Source: Lycocorax pyrrhopterus obiensis (lineage: Eukaryota > Chordata > Aves > Passeriformes > Paradisaeidae). From it: a DNA stretch of 64,000 nucleotides. The notes below the pieces were generated by a model. That model saw only the letters and a program-made list of their open reading frames with translations. It made no database searches and had not been told where the DNA came from. This document shows, one piece after another, positions 24,895-35,457 of the stretch (positions within the stretch are counted from its first letter, which is position 1; every line of letters starts with the position of its first letter). The position numbers and the translations under genes were made by a program. The DNA lies in NCBI GenBank assembly GCA_014706295.1, contig JACSVZ010000003.1, positions 1,641,047 through 1,705,046 of the forward strand. The letters are read 5' to 3'.

Positions 24895-24933
24895 GGGGCA
24901 CTGACGCTTCCTTGTCCCTCTGTTCCCGTGCAG
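24895..24933 (+). other. Splice acceptor region of the OSBP2 exon
   Basis: A pyrimidine-rich run (CTTCCTTGTCCCTCTGTTCCC) leads into GTGCAG. A CTGAC motif about 30 bases upstream is a plausible branch point. This site sets the exon start and the reading frame. Confidence 0.8.
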
Positions 24934-25142
24934 GACGCAGGCGGAGATGGCCCACACGTGCCGGGGCACCATCAACCTGTCCACGGCCCACATCGACACC
25001 GAGGACTCGTGCAACATCGTGCTGTCCAACGGGGGCAGGACCTACCACCTGAAGGCCAACTCGGAGGTGGAGAGGCAGCGCTGGGTCACGGCCCTGGAGC
25101 TGGCCAAGGCCAAGGCCATCCGCATGCGGAACAACCAGTCAG
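24934..25142 (+). CDS. OSBP2: OSBP2 (ORP4) internal exon, C-terminal half of PH domain
   Basis: This is the only cellular coding exon I can support. It encodes about 69 residues, including HTCRGTINLSTAHIDTEDSC, SNGGRTYHLKANSEVERQRW and VTALELAKAKAIRM. These are the last strands and the C-terminal helix of a PH domain; the Trp in QRWVTALE is the near-invariant PH helix tryptophan. The STAHIDTEDSC stretch fits OSBP2 better than OSBP, which as I recall it has a different sequence there. In the family this PH domain binds PI4P/phosphoinositides at Golgi-type membranes, and the protein carries oxysterol, cholesterol or PI4P at membrane contact sites. The exon follows a pyrimidine-rich tract ending in GTGCAG and ends at CAG|GTACGG. 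Its first G completes a split codon and its last G starts one, so exon phases are asymmetric. It is GC-rich at third positions, unlike its surroundings. The PH N-terminal half and the lipid-binding ORD domain lie outside the window. Confidence 0.93.
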
Positions 25143-25858
25143 GTACGGGGCACCTGATGTGCAGCCAGAGGCTCCCAGTTCCTCCTGGTCAGCCACTCTT
25201 GTGTGCCTGTTAAATGGTGCAGAACCCACCCAGATACAGTTTCACGCATAGCTGGAAGTTGCTGATGGTCTCCCAGGGACACAAAGGGTTGGACACAGCT
25301 CTGCTGCACCCATCGTCATCTCAGCTGCCTGGGCAGCTCTGAGCAGGTCTTTAAAGCCGTGGGAATGGCTGTAAATTGTGGAGAGCCAGTAACAATGAGC
25401 TAATGATGCTGCTTCTGGAGGGCAGGATGACGTGTCTTTCTCCTGGAGACTTCTTGCTGGGAATGCTGTAAATGCCGTGCTCAGAGGCCTGGGGACCACA
25501 TGGGCTGTGTTCTGTAGCTTGGAGAGGTTTGGTGGATGACTGACACATATTTAGTTGAGCTGTTTCTCTCTGTGTGCCTTGCTCCTTCTGCCCCTTTGTT
25601 GTGGTGTTTATTGGAGTAGGTTTGGGACAGCTACACTTTGTAAAGCTGTCAGAGCCCTGTGCCTGGTCCACAGCTCCTCCCCAGAGTGACATTGTTCCTG
25701 CTCTGTAATGGGTCAGTTAGAGGCTTGACAAACAGAATGTTTTAGAAATACTTCAATGATTCTGTGATTCTGTATTTCAGTGTTTATAACTCTTCTGGGA
25801 TTAACATTGGGTTTTCTTCCACAAGCAAGCACAGCTTCAAGCTGCAGTAAGCAAACCT
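25143..25858. other. Intron immediately downstream of the OSBP2 exon
   Basis: Starts with GTACGG, the donor. At about 25756-25776 a fragment AATGATTCTGTGATTCTGTA resembles a bare CR1 3' tail, too short to call alone. No further exon seen. Confidence 0.5.
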
Positions 25859-26220
25859 CAGAAATGGAAAAGAGAAGGCTCCAGTGAGACCTTAAAGCAC
25901 CTTCCAGTGCCTGAAGGAGCTCCAAGAGAGCTGGAGAGGGACTTATGACAAGGGATGGAGGGACAGGACACAGGGAGTGACTTCCCACTGCCAGAGGGCA
26001 GGGATGGATGGGATATTGGGAAGGAATTGTTCCCTGGGAGGGTGGGGAGGCCCTGGCACAGGGTGCCCAGAGCAGCTGTGGCTGCCCCTGGATCCCTGGC
26101 AGTGTCCAAGGCCAGGCTGGCCAGGGCTTGGAGGGGACAGTGCAAGGTGTCCCTGCCCATGGCAGGGGTGGGACTAGATGATACTTAAAGCCCCATCCAA
26201 CCCAAACCAATCTGTGATTC
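25859..26220 (+). mobile_element. CR1 LINE fragment
   Basis: From AGAAATGGAAAAGAGAAGGC through GGAATTGTTCCCTGGGAGGG to CCAAACCAATCTGTGATTC. About 362 bases. It has a small deletion in the usual GGAGCAGCCTGGGACAG block (TTGGAGGGGACAG near 26129). Confidence 0.92.
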
Positions 26221-26408
26221 AAGTGCTGTGAACTCTGTTCCTTAAAATTCCAGCTCTGGAATATGCAAATACTGACAGGGAGCCCACCTGACCCAGGAGA
26301 AGGTGGAAGTTTCTGGGCACACTTGTTTAGCCAGGCAGGGTGGGACACTGTGCTGGTCCTGGCTGCACTGAGCTGGCTGTGGGGGCTGTCAAGTCCTTCA
26401 GCTGGGTG
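26221..26408. other. Unique spacer
   Basis: Short spacer between a CR1 copy and a minisatellite; nothing recognised. Confidence 0.4.
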
Positions 26409-26600
26409 GGTGTGTGGGAAAGGATCTCCTGGAGAGGTGATGTGTGGGAAAGGATCTCCTGGAGAGGGGGTGTGTGGGAAAGGATCTCCTGGAGAGGGGG
26501 GTGTGTGGGAAAGGATCTCCTGGAGATGGGGGTGTGTGGGAAAGGATCTCCTGGAGAGGGGAGTGTGTGGGAAAGGATCTCCTGGAGAGGGGAGTGTGTG
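26409..26600. repeat. Minisatellite, 30-31 bp unit, six units
   Basis: Unit TGTGTGGGAAAGGATCTCCT then GGAGAGGGGG. Units start at 26411, 26441, 26471, 26502, 26533 and 26564, with a partial at 26595. Spacing grows from 30 to 31 through one extra G. Units are nearly identical, suggesting recent expansion. Confidence 0.95.
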
Positions 26601-27547
26601 GCTTTACCTTCCCTTTGGGACCGTGGGGCTGTGGCAGTGCTGGGTCAGTGTGGAGCGGCCACGGGGGCTGTCAGCCACACTGCCTCCCGAGTCAGGCACA
26701 GCTATTTTGGTTTGTGTCTTCCCATAAAAATAGCAAATGCAAAGCCTGGCTGTCCTGAGGCTGCGGCTGTGCCGAGCTCCCGGCTCTGGCTCCGGCGGGC
26801 TCCGGGGTGAGGGCAGTGCTGCCGATGTGGCCCCTCGGCTCTGCTGACTCAGCTCTGATCCAGGCCATGGAGCTGATGCGAGAGAAAATCCACGCCAGGC
26901 TCCTGCTTTTCCAGGCTTTCCTGATCTGATCAGAGAGGATGAGACACTGTAAATGGGTGCTGAATCCTTGTGCTGTGGAGGTATAGCTGAGCACATCAGT
27001 GAATTATTTTATGCCTTAATGTTCACCTGGCTGATGGTTTGTCCCAATTAGAGATCTTTCAATTATAGTAAAGGGTGACTGTGTGTAAGGTTTGACTGTT
27101 TGGCTTAAATCAAAATAGAATTCCTCATGTTGTGCCCCTGTGAGCACTGGGATGGATATTTACAAGTAAAGGGGAGAGGTTCTGGATTTGCTGTAGAAGT
27201 CCCCAGTCTTTCAAGTCTCCTCATATGTGGAATTGTCTGAGTTGCCTCCTCTTATCCTGAGTGATCCCCAAAAGCCGTGTGTTCCCCAGGCTGCTTGCAG
27301 AGCCCAGGTGGGCTCCAGTGGGTGCAAAGGGTGGTGAGCAGCTGGATGGATTTGTGCCCTCAAGGAGGAGCATCCATGGCTCTGGGAGGCTGGAAGGTGG
27401 GGAGAGGGTTACAGAGGGCAGGTGAAGTGGGCAGAGGAGCAGGTTTGTGTTTGATGCTGCCTGTCCTTCTGGGAAAGGACACAAGGAGCATTCTTACGGC
27501 TATCTCTGCTCACGGGCACTGCCTGCTGCCCTGCCTGCTGCAGTGGT
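26601..27547. other. Unique DNA, no gene seen
   Basis: About 950 bases. Moderately GC-rich at 26760-26880, AT-rich at 27000-27120. No coding exon recognised. Confidence 0.45.
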
Positions 27548-28232
27548 CAGGGCCTCCCCACCCTCACAGGGAAGAGTTTCTTCCCAATATCCCATCCATC
27601 CCTGCCCTCTGGCACTGGGAAGCCATTCCCTGTGTCCTGTCCCTCCATCCCTTGTTCCCAGTCCCTCTCCAGCTCTGCTGGAGCCCCTTTGGGCCCTGGA
27701 AGGGGCTCTGAGGTCTCCCTGGAGCCTTCTCTTCTCCAGGTGAACACCCCCAGCTCTCCCAGCCTGGCTCCAGAGCAGAGGGGCTCCAGCCCTGGGAGCA
27801 GCTCCGTGGCCTCCTCTGGACTGGCTCCAGCAGCTCCAGGTCCTTCCTGTGCTGGGCCCCAGGGCTGGGGCAGCTCTGCAGGTGAGGTCTCACCTGAGCA
27901 GGGCAGAAGGGCAGAATCCTCCCCTCCCCTGCTGCCCACGCTGGGGATCAGCCCAGGGCTTAGAGGGTTTCAGGGCTGGGGCATGGCCAGCCCTCAGCCA
28001 CCAGCCCCAAAGTCCTTGTCCCCAGGGCTGCTCTCGAGGAGTTCTGCTCCCAGTCTGTGCTCATGGCTGGGACTGCCCTGACCTGGATGCAGGACCTGGC
28101 ACTTGGACTTGTTGAACCTTGTGAGGTTCTCCTGGGCCCTCTCCAGCTTTCCACCCCCCTGGATGTCCCCATCCTTCTGTTGTGTCAGCTGCACCGCTCA
28201 GCCTCGAGTCACCCAGAAACCTCCTGGAGCCT
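27548..28232 (-). mobile_element. CR1 LINE fragment, long copy lacking its 3' tail
   Basis: Begins inside the element at GGGCCTCCCCACCCTCACAG, so the last about 200 bases of CR1 3' sequence are missing. It extends further 5' than most copies, through CTCCAGCAGCTCCAGGTCCT to GGACCTGGCACTTGGACTTG and TTGAACCTTGTGAGGTTCTC. That last part is a well-known internal CR1 segment. Loss of the 3' end needs deletion or recombination, not simple 5' truncation. Confidence 0.88.
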
Positions 28233-29807
28233 GAGCTGGGATTCTCCATTCCCTGTTTCTGCAGGGATCAGTGATCCCTCCGTGCTGTCAGGATGTTTGA
28301 GATTTGATGGGAAATCTGATGGGTGAAAGGACTGGCAAATGGGGATAATGCTGCACGTATCTTTACTGCTGGGTCACCATTTTGGAGTGGATGAAAATGG
28401 TCTTTCCCCCAGGAGTTCTCCTGAATTAAACAGCTGTGGAAGTGTTTTTAACTTGGCTGCTGGCTGGAGCAGTGCACCCCCAGGGGCCATTTCACAGGAC
28501 TGCTTTTCATGTCTGTTTTTGACAGCAAAACCTGTCCCCAAACCAGGTATGGGATGGGAGGTTTTGCTGTTCTGTGCATGGAGGAGCTCTGGTTTCCCCT
28601 CTGCCCACTGTGCAGTCAGGAGTATTTTGGTAACGAGCTGTGACCTGGGACATCGCACTGAGAGATGTGACCTGAGCTCCCTGTCCTCATCCTGCTTCCC
28701 AGGGAGAAACCTGCCCGGGGATTCCGGGCGGATTAGCGGCAGAAAGCGAGAGCAGAGCTGAGCTGCTGGCTTAGCTCTCTCCTCAGTTACCACGTGTGCT
28801 TAATTCCTCTAGAACACATGCAGAGTGTGACAGGAGCACAGGACAGTTCCAGACCAAACTCTGCTCAGCCAAACCTGGCATTCCTGTTTTTAGGTGGGAT
28901 TGCAAAGTGTTGGTAAAGTTGTAGTAAACTCGATTTCTCCTCATCCAGCTCTATCACCTGCTTTTATCAGTGCTGGGTGTTACGCTGTGCTGTTACCTGG
29001 CCTGAAAATCTGATTTCTGTATTCACCCTCTGTATGTGGTGACTGTGGTTGGTGGATTTTCTTTAAACAAATATAAAAATAGATAGAAAACTATCCTTTC
29101 TTCTTAGAGCAGCATTATGACATCCAGGAATTGTATGAGTGCTGAATAGACGAGGATTGTTTTCTTGGCTCTGTGATAAGGGGGTCTTTGGAAAAGTGTG
29201 CAAAGGAAGGGTGGAAATCTGGCCCTGATATTTTAAACACTGGGAAAACTCCCCAAAATGGACTTGGGCTGCTTGCAAAGGGAGTTAGTGACTCCTTTTG
29301 GCTCCCTGCTCAGGGATTCCTGGGAGGAGAGGGGGTGAAAGCTGTGTTGTGATTCCAGTGCTCGCCTGATCAGAGCAGATTCCAGGCTGACAGAAGATGA
29401 TTTTGGTGTTCATGGTGCTGAAATCCAGGAGTTCACTGGAGAGGTCAGTGCTGGTGTCTGTGCCAAGAACAACTCACCTGCCAACCACTCTCAGGCGTCT
29501 GGTTCCTTTGGCTGAGGCTGGAGTCAGTGCAGCAGAAAAACTGGGAATTGATAATCAGAGTGGAAAAGAGGGAATGCAGGTTTGCTCTGTGTGCTGCTGT
29601 GATCTTTTCCCTGGAGATGCCCTGTCTCTCCCCACAATGACTCACAGGGTTTTCAGCAAAACTTAAGAAGAAAACCCAAATAACCAAACAGGCACAAGAT
29701 TAACCAGAGAAATAAAACCTTTTCCAGCAAGGGAAGGAGGATGATGGAAAGGAAGTATTTCGTCTGGGAGAAGGACAGCTGAAGGTGCCACATGGTGATG
29801 GTCAGTG
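28233..29807. other. Unique DNA, no gene seen
   Basis: About 1.6 kb. No recognised exon, RNA gene or repeat on either strand. Confidence 0.45.
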
Positions 29808-30206
29808 GTGCAGGGAAGGGGCTGGAGCTCCAGGAGCGGCTGAGGGAGCTGGGAAAGGGGCTCAGCCTGGAGAAAAGGAGGCTCAGGGGGGACCTTGTGG
29901 CTCTGCACAACTCCCTGACAGGAGGGGGCAGCCGGGGGGGATCGGGCTCTGCTCCCAGGGAATAGGGACAGGAGGAGAGGGAACAGAGTTTGCCAGGAGA
30001 GGATATTGGGAAAATTTCTTCTTGGAAAGGGCTGTCCAGCCTTGACACAGCTGCCCAGGGCAGTGCTGGAGTCCCCATCCCTGCAGGGATTTAATAGCCG
30101 TGTGGATGTGGCACTTGGGGACATGGGTCAGTGGTGGCCTTGGCAGTGCTGGATTGACGGTTGGACTTGATCTTAAAGGTCTTTTCCAACCTCAACAATT
30201 CTGTGG
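29808..30206 (+). mobile_element. CR1 LINE fragment, 'AGTCCAACCATT' type
   Basis: Contains GCTCCAGGAGCGGCTGAGGG, CTGACAGGAGGGGGCAGCCG, GGATATTGGGAAAATTTCTT and the tail TTTTCCAACCTCAACAATTC. Sense copy of the same subgroup as the reverse copies near 23.9, 36.3, 53.5 and 58.6 kb. Confidence 0.92.
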
Positions 30207-31749
30207 CTGTCTGAGTCTAGGAAAAGTTGGGGACAAGTGCTTATAACAAGAAGAAGGAGGGGATTAACAGGTCATAGGTTTAAATGGAGCAGGAATAATT
30301 AATATTTTGTAGAACACCCAATTAAATGGTGGCACTTGCTGCCGGGAGCCAGAAAATCCAGGGAGACTCAACAGATTTGGGCACAATGTCATCTCTTGGG
30401 GTACAAGCTGTAACTGTCTGTGTATGCAATGTGACCTGGGGGCTCCTCAGGCAGCACAGCTCCGAAAGTGAGGGATCAGTGCCCAGAGGAACCACTGCCT
30501 GTGCCCTGTCCCAGTATCCTGTTTCCAAAATACCAGTTGCAGTTTGCTTGCTGGGGAAGAGATGGAATTCCCTGGGTGTTTGGGCTGACCTTGTGCGACC
30601 ATCCCGGGGAGGATTCACTCTGAAACCAACACCCTGTGGTGTGGGTCAGGGATCTGGGGTAATGGGGTTTGACTGCTTGGGTTACCTGGTTATTCTTCCT
30701 GACTTAATCCATTGTCTTCTTCTTGGAAAACAGGGAGCGATTGCTTTTGGGGGCTTTCTGTGGGCTGCCGGAGGGTGGGAGCTCTGAGCAGGGGGAAGGA
30801 GGAGGGTTGGTTGTGCTGGTCCCTCTGCTCTGGTCCCGGGGTGAGTTCCTATTGCAGCAGAGTGGAAAGGGAAAATCCAGCTCTGTAGAGGGACACTGGA
30901 GCCACGGGGATCCCACTGCAGGATTGGGGTGGGCAAGGGGCAGCTCAAGCCAGCAGGAGTTCCCCTTCAGCATCCCTGATCCAGCCTTTATAGCAGCATT
31001 AAAAAATAGTCGTAATTAATTATTCCTCAGCTTTCCCTTTAATCACTCCACTGATAATGTCACTTTTGTTGCTCTGCTCATTTTAGCTGGTTTTTGTCCT
31101 TTTTCCAAGGCAGGGGTTTGTTTGCAAAAGCCATTTTGACTTGGGCCTGTGACACTGCAAAGCATCTGGCACCTTCCCTGTCCCACTCCATGAATTATCC
31201 CCTTGTGCTCCCCCCTGGCCTCGCAGAAGCTCCTGGCCAGGTGGCCTTGGCTTGTGGCTGTGCTGAGGTTGTGGCAGGATGGGACAATCCCTGTCATTGT
31301 TGTCCCAGCTCATGGCTGGCTGTACCAGTCCTACTATTCCCAGCTCTTTGACAACAGCATTCCCATCTCCCCTCCTCCCTATGAGTTTCCCTGTCACTGT
31401 GAGCTGTTTTCCCTGTGCTGGAGGGCTCGTGCCTGGAGGCACTGGCTGCCAGCGCTGTCACCTTGCTCTTCTAATTGTCTTTTTATCCTTGGAGTCTGGA
31501 TTTTCCCAGGATAGCCAGCTGCTGTTAACTATGCCAGGAGCTGCTGCCGTGGGAAATAGAATTGACAGTGCTGCTGATGGAGTTGTTTGCTTGGATTTCC
31601 CACTCCTGATGATTCCTGTCTTCTCTCAGTGCCTTCCTCACTCTCTTGTGTTCCCTCCTGCAGTTGGCTCCCCAGTTTCCCATTGGATTGGGATGGGTTG
31701 GTCCATCTGCAGCCACCACTTCAGCTCCTCCTGCCACAGCCAAAGAGAT
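30207..31749. other. Mostly unique DNA; possible ancient CR1-like trace at 30225-30385
   Basis: The pattern GGTTTAAATGGAGCAGGAAT ... TTAAATGGTGGCACTTGCTG resembles an older LINE/CR1 3' region, but too diverged to be sure. The rest is unique, with an AT-rich patch at 30995-31030. No exon recognised. Confidence 0.35.
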
Positions 31750-32067
31750 GCTGGAGGGCAGGAAGGGTTTGCAGAGGGATCTGGACAGGTTGGATCCATG
31801 GGAACCTTTGCCAGGGAGAGGGACTTCGGACAAGGGCCTGGAGTGACAGGTTAGATGGGATACTGGGAAGAAATTCCTCCCTGTGAGGGTGCTGAGGCCC
31901 TGGCACAGGGTGCTCAGAGAAACTGTGGCTGCCCCTGGATCCCTGGCAGTGTCCAAGATCAGGTTGGACGGGGCTTGGAGCAGCCTGGGACAGTGGAAGG
32001 TGTCCCTGCCCACGGCAGGGGGTGGCACTGGAGGAGCTTTAAGGTCCCTTTCCACCCCAAACCAGTG
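31750..32067 (+). mobile_element. CR1 LINE fragment
   Basis: Starts at CTGGAGGGCAGGAAGGGTTT and GCAGAGGGATCTGGACAGGT. It passes GAAATTCCTCCCTGTGAGGG and ends at CCCCAAACCAGTG, where the ATTCTGTGATT tail is lost. The first part is the internal 'GATCTGGACAGGTTGGATCC' CR1 segment, joined to the 3' part with a gap. Confidence 0.88.
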
Positions 32068-32556
32068 TAGGGTTCTCTTATCTACACGGCCTCCAACTGC
32101 TCCCTTCTCCTGGCCGCTGCCTGGTGGTGCGAACACGAGGAGGACTGGGGAATCTTTAGATTTTTCTATTTCACAAGCCAGGAACCACTTCCCTCCCCTC
32201 CCTCCCCCGCCTTGTTTTTTTTCTAATCTGTTTTTAATTCCCTTGCTGTTGTTTTCCACTCCACTTGCACGTGGGGATGGAGTAACCCCAGAACCGTGCT
32301 TCCCTCCTGTCTGTGGTGCCTCTCTTCCTGTGATTCCCAGGTACCACACCATGTTCCCTGTTGTTGTTTTGCAGATGTAATCCGTGATAATCATTCCCAG
32401 CGCAGGAACCCAGAAAACAGTACTTACATAACAGCACGAATTAAACATTCCAGCAGGAGCTCAGAGCAGCCAGCAGTATTTAGGCCATTCCTGCTGCTCC
32501 TGCCTCATCCTCCGGAGCGAGCGAAGGAGCCGTGGCTGCTCCTCGTCACTGGATGG
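32068..32556. other. Unique DNA, no gene seen
   Basis: A C- and T-rich stretch at 32195-32240 (CCTCCCTCCCCCGCC then a T run). No exon or RNA gene recognised. Confidence 0.4.
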
Positions 32557-32657
32557 TGTCCATGGTCCAGTGGAAGCTGTCCCTGCCCAGGGCAGGGGTT
32601 GGCACAAGATGAACTTTAAGGTCCCTTCCAACCCAAACCAGTCCGTGATTCTGTGAT
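32557..32657 (+). mobile_element. CR1 LINE 3' end, first of a tandem pair
   Basis: GTCCAGTGGAAGCTGTCCCT, AGGTCCCTTCCAACCCAAAC, GTCCGTGATTCTGTGAT. About 100 bases, and it abuts the next CR1 copy head-to-tail. Confidence 0.85.
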
Positions 32658-32929
32658 AGGATGAGGAGGAATGGCTTCCCACTGCCACAGGGCAGGGATG
32701 GATGGGATATGGGAAAAGGATTGTTCTCTGGGAGGGTGGGGAGGCCCTGGCACAGGGTGCCCAGAGCAGCTGTGGCTGCCCCTGGATCCCTGGTAGTGTC
32801 CAAGGCCAGGCTGGATGGGGCTTGGAGCAGCCTGGGACAGTGGAAGGTGTCCCTGCCCATGGCAGGGGTGGCACTGGATGGGCTTTAAGGTCTCCTCCCA
32901 CGCAAACCATTGTGGGATTCTGTGATTCA
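32658..32929 (+). mobile_element. CR1 LINE fragment, second of a tandem pair
   Basis: GGAATGGCTTCCCACTGCCA begins within a few bases of the previous element's tail. The copy runs through CTGGCACAGGGTGCCCAGAG to TTGTGGGATTCTGTGATTC. Two CR1 copies in the same direction without spacer suggest either insertion into an older tail or an internal duplication. Confidence 0.92.
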
Positions 32930-33429
32930 GAAGTGGGATGGGAATTGATGTCACAGCTCCTGCTGCTCTCCCATGCTGCTCTTACCCCTGCCCGAGAGCA
33001 CAGGCACATCCCCCCTGCCTCCCCTGCCCTGTGCCACTGCCCGGGGAATCCTGGTGCTCCTCTCTCCAAGCAGTCCCCCTGTCCTTTCACCCTCTTGGCA
33101 GTCTCTTGGAATGTTTTAGGGCTGCTGAAATCCCTCAGCAGGGTTGGCATTCAGCTGTGTGTGGCGAGCCAGGCCCTGTGGCAGTTTCTCCATGGAGCTT
33201 TTTGGGTGCCTGTGTTTTCAGCACTCCAGGTGAGGCTGCAGCAATAACGCCCTGGAAATAAATACGGGAACGTGACAGAGCAGAGGAGTGGTGGGGGCGA
33301 GGCTCTGGGAAGGGCTGGCGCAGCAGGAGCCGAGCAGGGGTGGGCAGGAGGCTCCGGGCCCACGCCGGAGCTCGGGAAAACGCTCCTGCAGCAGGAGAGG
33401 GGTGGGATGTGCAGCACGAGGATTCTGGG
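32930..33429. other. Unique GC-rich DNA, no gene seen
   Basis: About 500 bases. 33280-33410 is GC-rich with several CpGs. No exon with known homology recognised. Confidence 0.4.
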
Positions 33430-33647
33430 GGAGGTTTAAATTGGATATTGGGGAAAATTCCTTCATGGAAAGGGTGGTCAGGCACTGGAATGTGCTGCCC
33501 AGATGGTGGAGTCCCCATCCCTGGGGGGATTTAACAGCCCTGTGGATGTGGCACTTGGGGACGTGGGTGGCCTTGGCAGTGCTGGGGAACAGTTGGACTC
33601 GATGATCTCAGAGGGCTTTTCCAACCTGAATGATTCCATGATTCTCT
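33430..33647 (+). mobile_element. CR1 LINE fragment, 'AGTCCAACCATT' type
   Basis: GAGGTTTAAATTGGATATTG, TTCCTTCATGGAAAGGGTGG, GGACTCGATGATCTCAGAGG, and the tail TTCCAACCTGAATGATTCCA. Short copy of the subgroup seen at 29.8 kb. Confidence 0.9.
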
Positions 33648-34529
33648 GAGCTCTGCTGGCACACCAGGCCCCTTCTTTCCTCACCAGGGTGACCCGGGAC
33701 AGCTGTGGTGAAGGAAAAGGCTCTTTTTTTTGGCTGAGCTGATGCAGAAGGAGTTTGGTGCAGGAACACGGGGAGGAGAAATCCTTCTGGGTCCTTGCTC
33801 AGTCCTGCCTAGTGCCTGTGGGAGCTGGGAGGGTGGGCAAAACCCAGGGGCTAAAGGATCCTGTTGTAGACATGGGGCTCACTTCACCTCGTGGCAAGGT
33901 GGAGAGCAGATTCTTCTCCAGCAAAAATGAGAGGGAGAGGGATAAATTCCTGTGGTGAGGACTGTGCTGCTCCTAGAGCTGATAAATAGCAGGGCAAAAC
34001 TGGTTATAAATTGATAAATGGATAAATACCAGGGCAGAATGGTCTTTGCTGTGCCATGTTTGTAGGTACCACAAATCCATTCTTGTTTCCAGCAATGCTG
34101 GGGATTGTGTTACTGGTTTGTGTTTCTCCCATGCCCATCTCCTGTGTTTCTTCAAATCTGTTTTTCCCCCCTCATTTCATTATTTATGGCCCTTTCCCCC
34201 TGTGCCCTGGGCAAACACTGTCAGTGCGTGGCCTGAGTAAGGGGATTTCCATCATTCCATGTTTTCCAGCTGTTGATAAATCAGTGTTTCCCTTCTCTGA
34301 TTCTCAGTGCCTTTTTTTTTGTTGCTTCCACATGATCTCCTCCTTTCCACACATCTTTTTGACTAAAGAATTTCCTAAGGTCCCTTGGCAAGGCTGCAAA
34401 GCCCAAACCAGTGACCCCTGGGCAGCTGTGCCTGCATTTCACCTTAACTCAGGGCTGATTATTTCCCCTGGGGAATTGCAAGTGGCACTTTGTGACTTCC
34501 AGCCAGAGGGGTTGGAACAGCCTTTGCAG
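33648..34529. other. Unique DNA with a 40-bp direct duplication
   Basis: GATAAATAGCAGGGCAAAAC at 33981 recurs as GATAAATACCAGGGCAGAAT at 34021, a 40-base spacing. Otherwise unique and AT-rich; no exon recognised. Confidence 0.4.
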
Positions 34530-34587
34530 AGTCATAGAATCATGGAATGGTTTGGGTTGAAGGGACCTTAAAGCTCATCTTGTCCCG
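34530..34587 (-). mobile_element. CR1 LINE 3' tail, very short copy
   Basis: GTCATAGAATCATGGAATGG then TTTGGGTTGAAGGGACCTTA. Only about 58 bases before sequence similarity stops. Confidence 0.8.
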
Positions 34588-35196
34588 AAGGCAGGGAGGC
34601 CTTTATCCCAAGCAGGCAGAGCGTTCCAGTTCCCAGTGCCCGGCTGGTGCCCAGCAAGGAGGGACCATCGGCGCTGAGTTCATCCAACTCCAGTTCGAAA
34701 TTCCCAAAATGACAAACCCAGTTAATATTAGCAAGTGCAGCAGGGAAGGAACAACAAGGATCATCCTTCCCACTTCTGCACCCACGCAGGAAGGGGGATT
34801 TTTAAGATCCCAGGGAATACACAGTGCTTGTCTGGCAGGGACCCAGGAGAGACTCACCCTTGGTGCCAAGGCTTTGGTGTTTGAGCAAGAAAACACATTT
34901 ATATACTACAAAGTTGTTTTTTTTCACAACAGGCAAAAAAATGTGGTTTCCCTAAGTACCAGTGACACACCAGGTTTAGCTCAGGAAGACTTTCAAAAAT
35001 ATTTGTGCTAAAAATAATATCAAAACTTTCAAGTACTTCTAGTGCTGTCTACAGTGGGAGCATGCATCGTATTTATATGCTGGAAAACCTTATTCCCAAA
35101 CTTAGATTCCCTGGTTTCTGGAGAAACGACACATGGAAAGGGACTGGACACACAGATAAAAGCAAAACTTTATCCACTGGGAGAACCAAAGGATGA
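34588..35196. other. Unique DNA, no gene seen
   Basis: About 600 bases. A T-run near 34916 and AT-rich sequence to 35040. Nothing recognised. Confidence 0.4.
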
Positions 35197-35457
35197 GAGT
35201 ACCTGAAGGGAGCCTACAAGAAAGATGGAGAGGGACTTGGGACAAGGGCCTAGAGGGACAGGACACAGGGAATGGCTTCCCGCTGCCAGAGGGCAGGGAT
35301 GGATGGGATATTGGGAAGGAATTGTTCCCTAGGAGGGTGGGGAGGCCCTGGCACAGGGTGCCCAGAGAAGCTGTGGCTGCCCCTGGATCCCTGGCAGTGT
35401 CCAAGGCCAGGCTGGAGGGGGCTTGGAGCAGCCTGGGACAGTGGAAGGTGTCCCTGC
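35197..35457 (+). mobile_element. CR1 LINE fragment lacking its tail
   Basis: GAGTACCTGAAGGGAGCCTA, GGGACAGGACACAGGGAATG, ATTGTTCCCTAGGAGGGTGG, and ends abruptly at GGAAGGTGTCCCTGC. The last about 70 bases, including the ATTCTGTGATT tail, are absent, so there was a later deletion. Confidence 0.9.

Noticed and set aside
24817..25251. Other-frame ORFs over the OSBP2 exon
   Set aside because: Shadows of the real frame; only the frame with the PH-domain motifs matches a known protein and fits the splice phases.
25756..25776. Bare CR1-like tail
   Set aside because: Only about 20 bases match, too short to call as a separate insertion.
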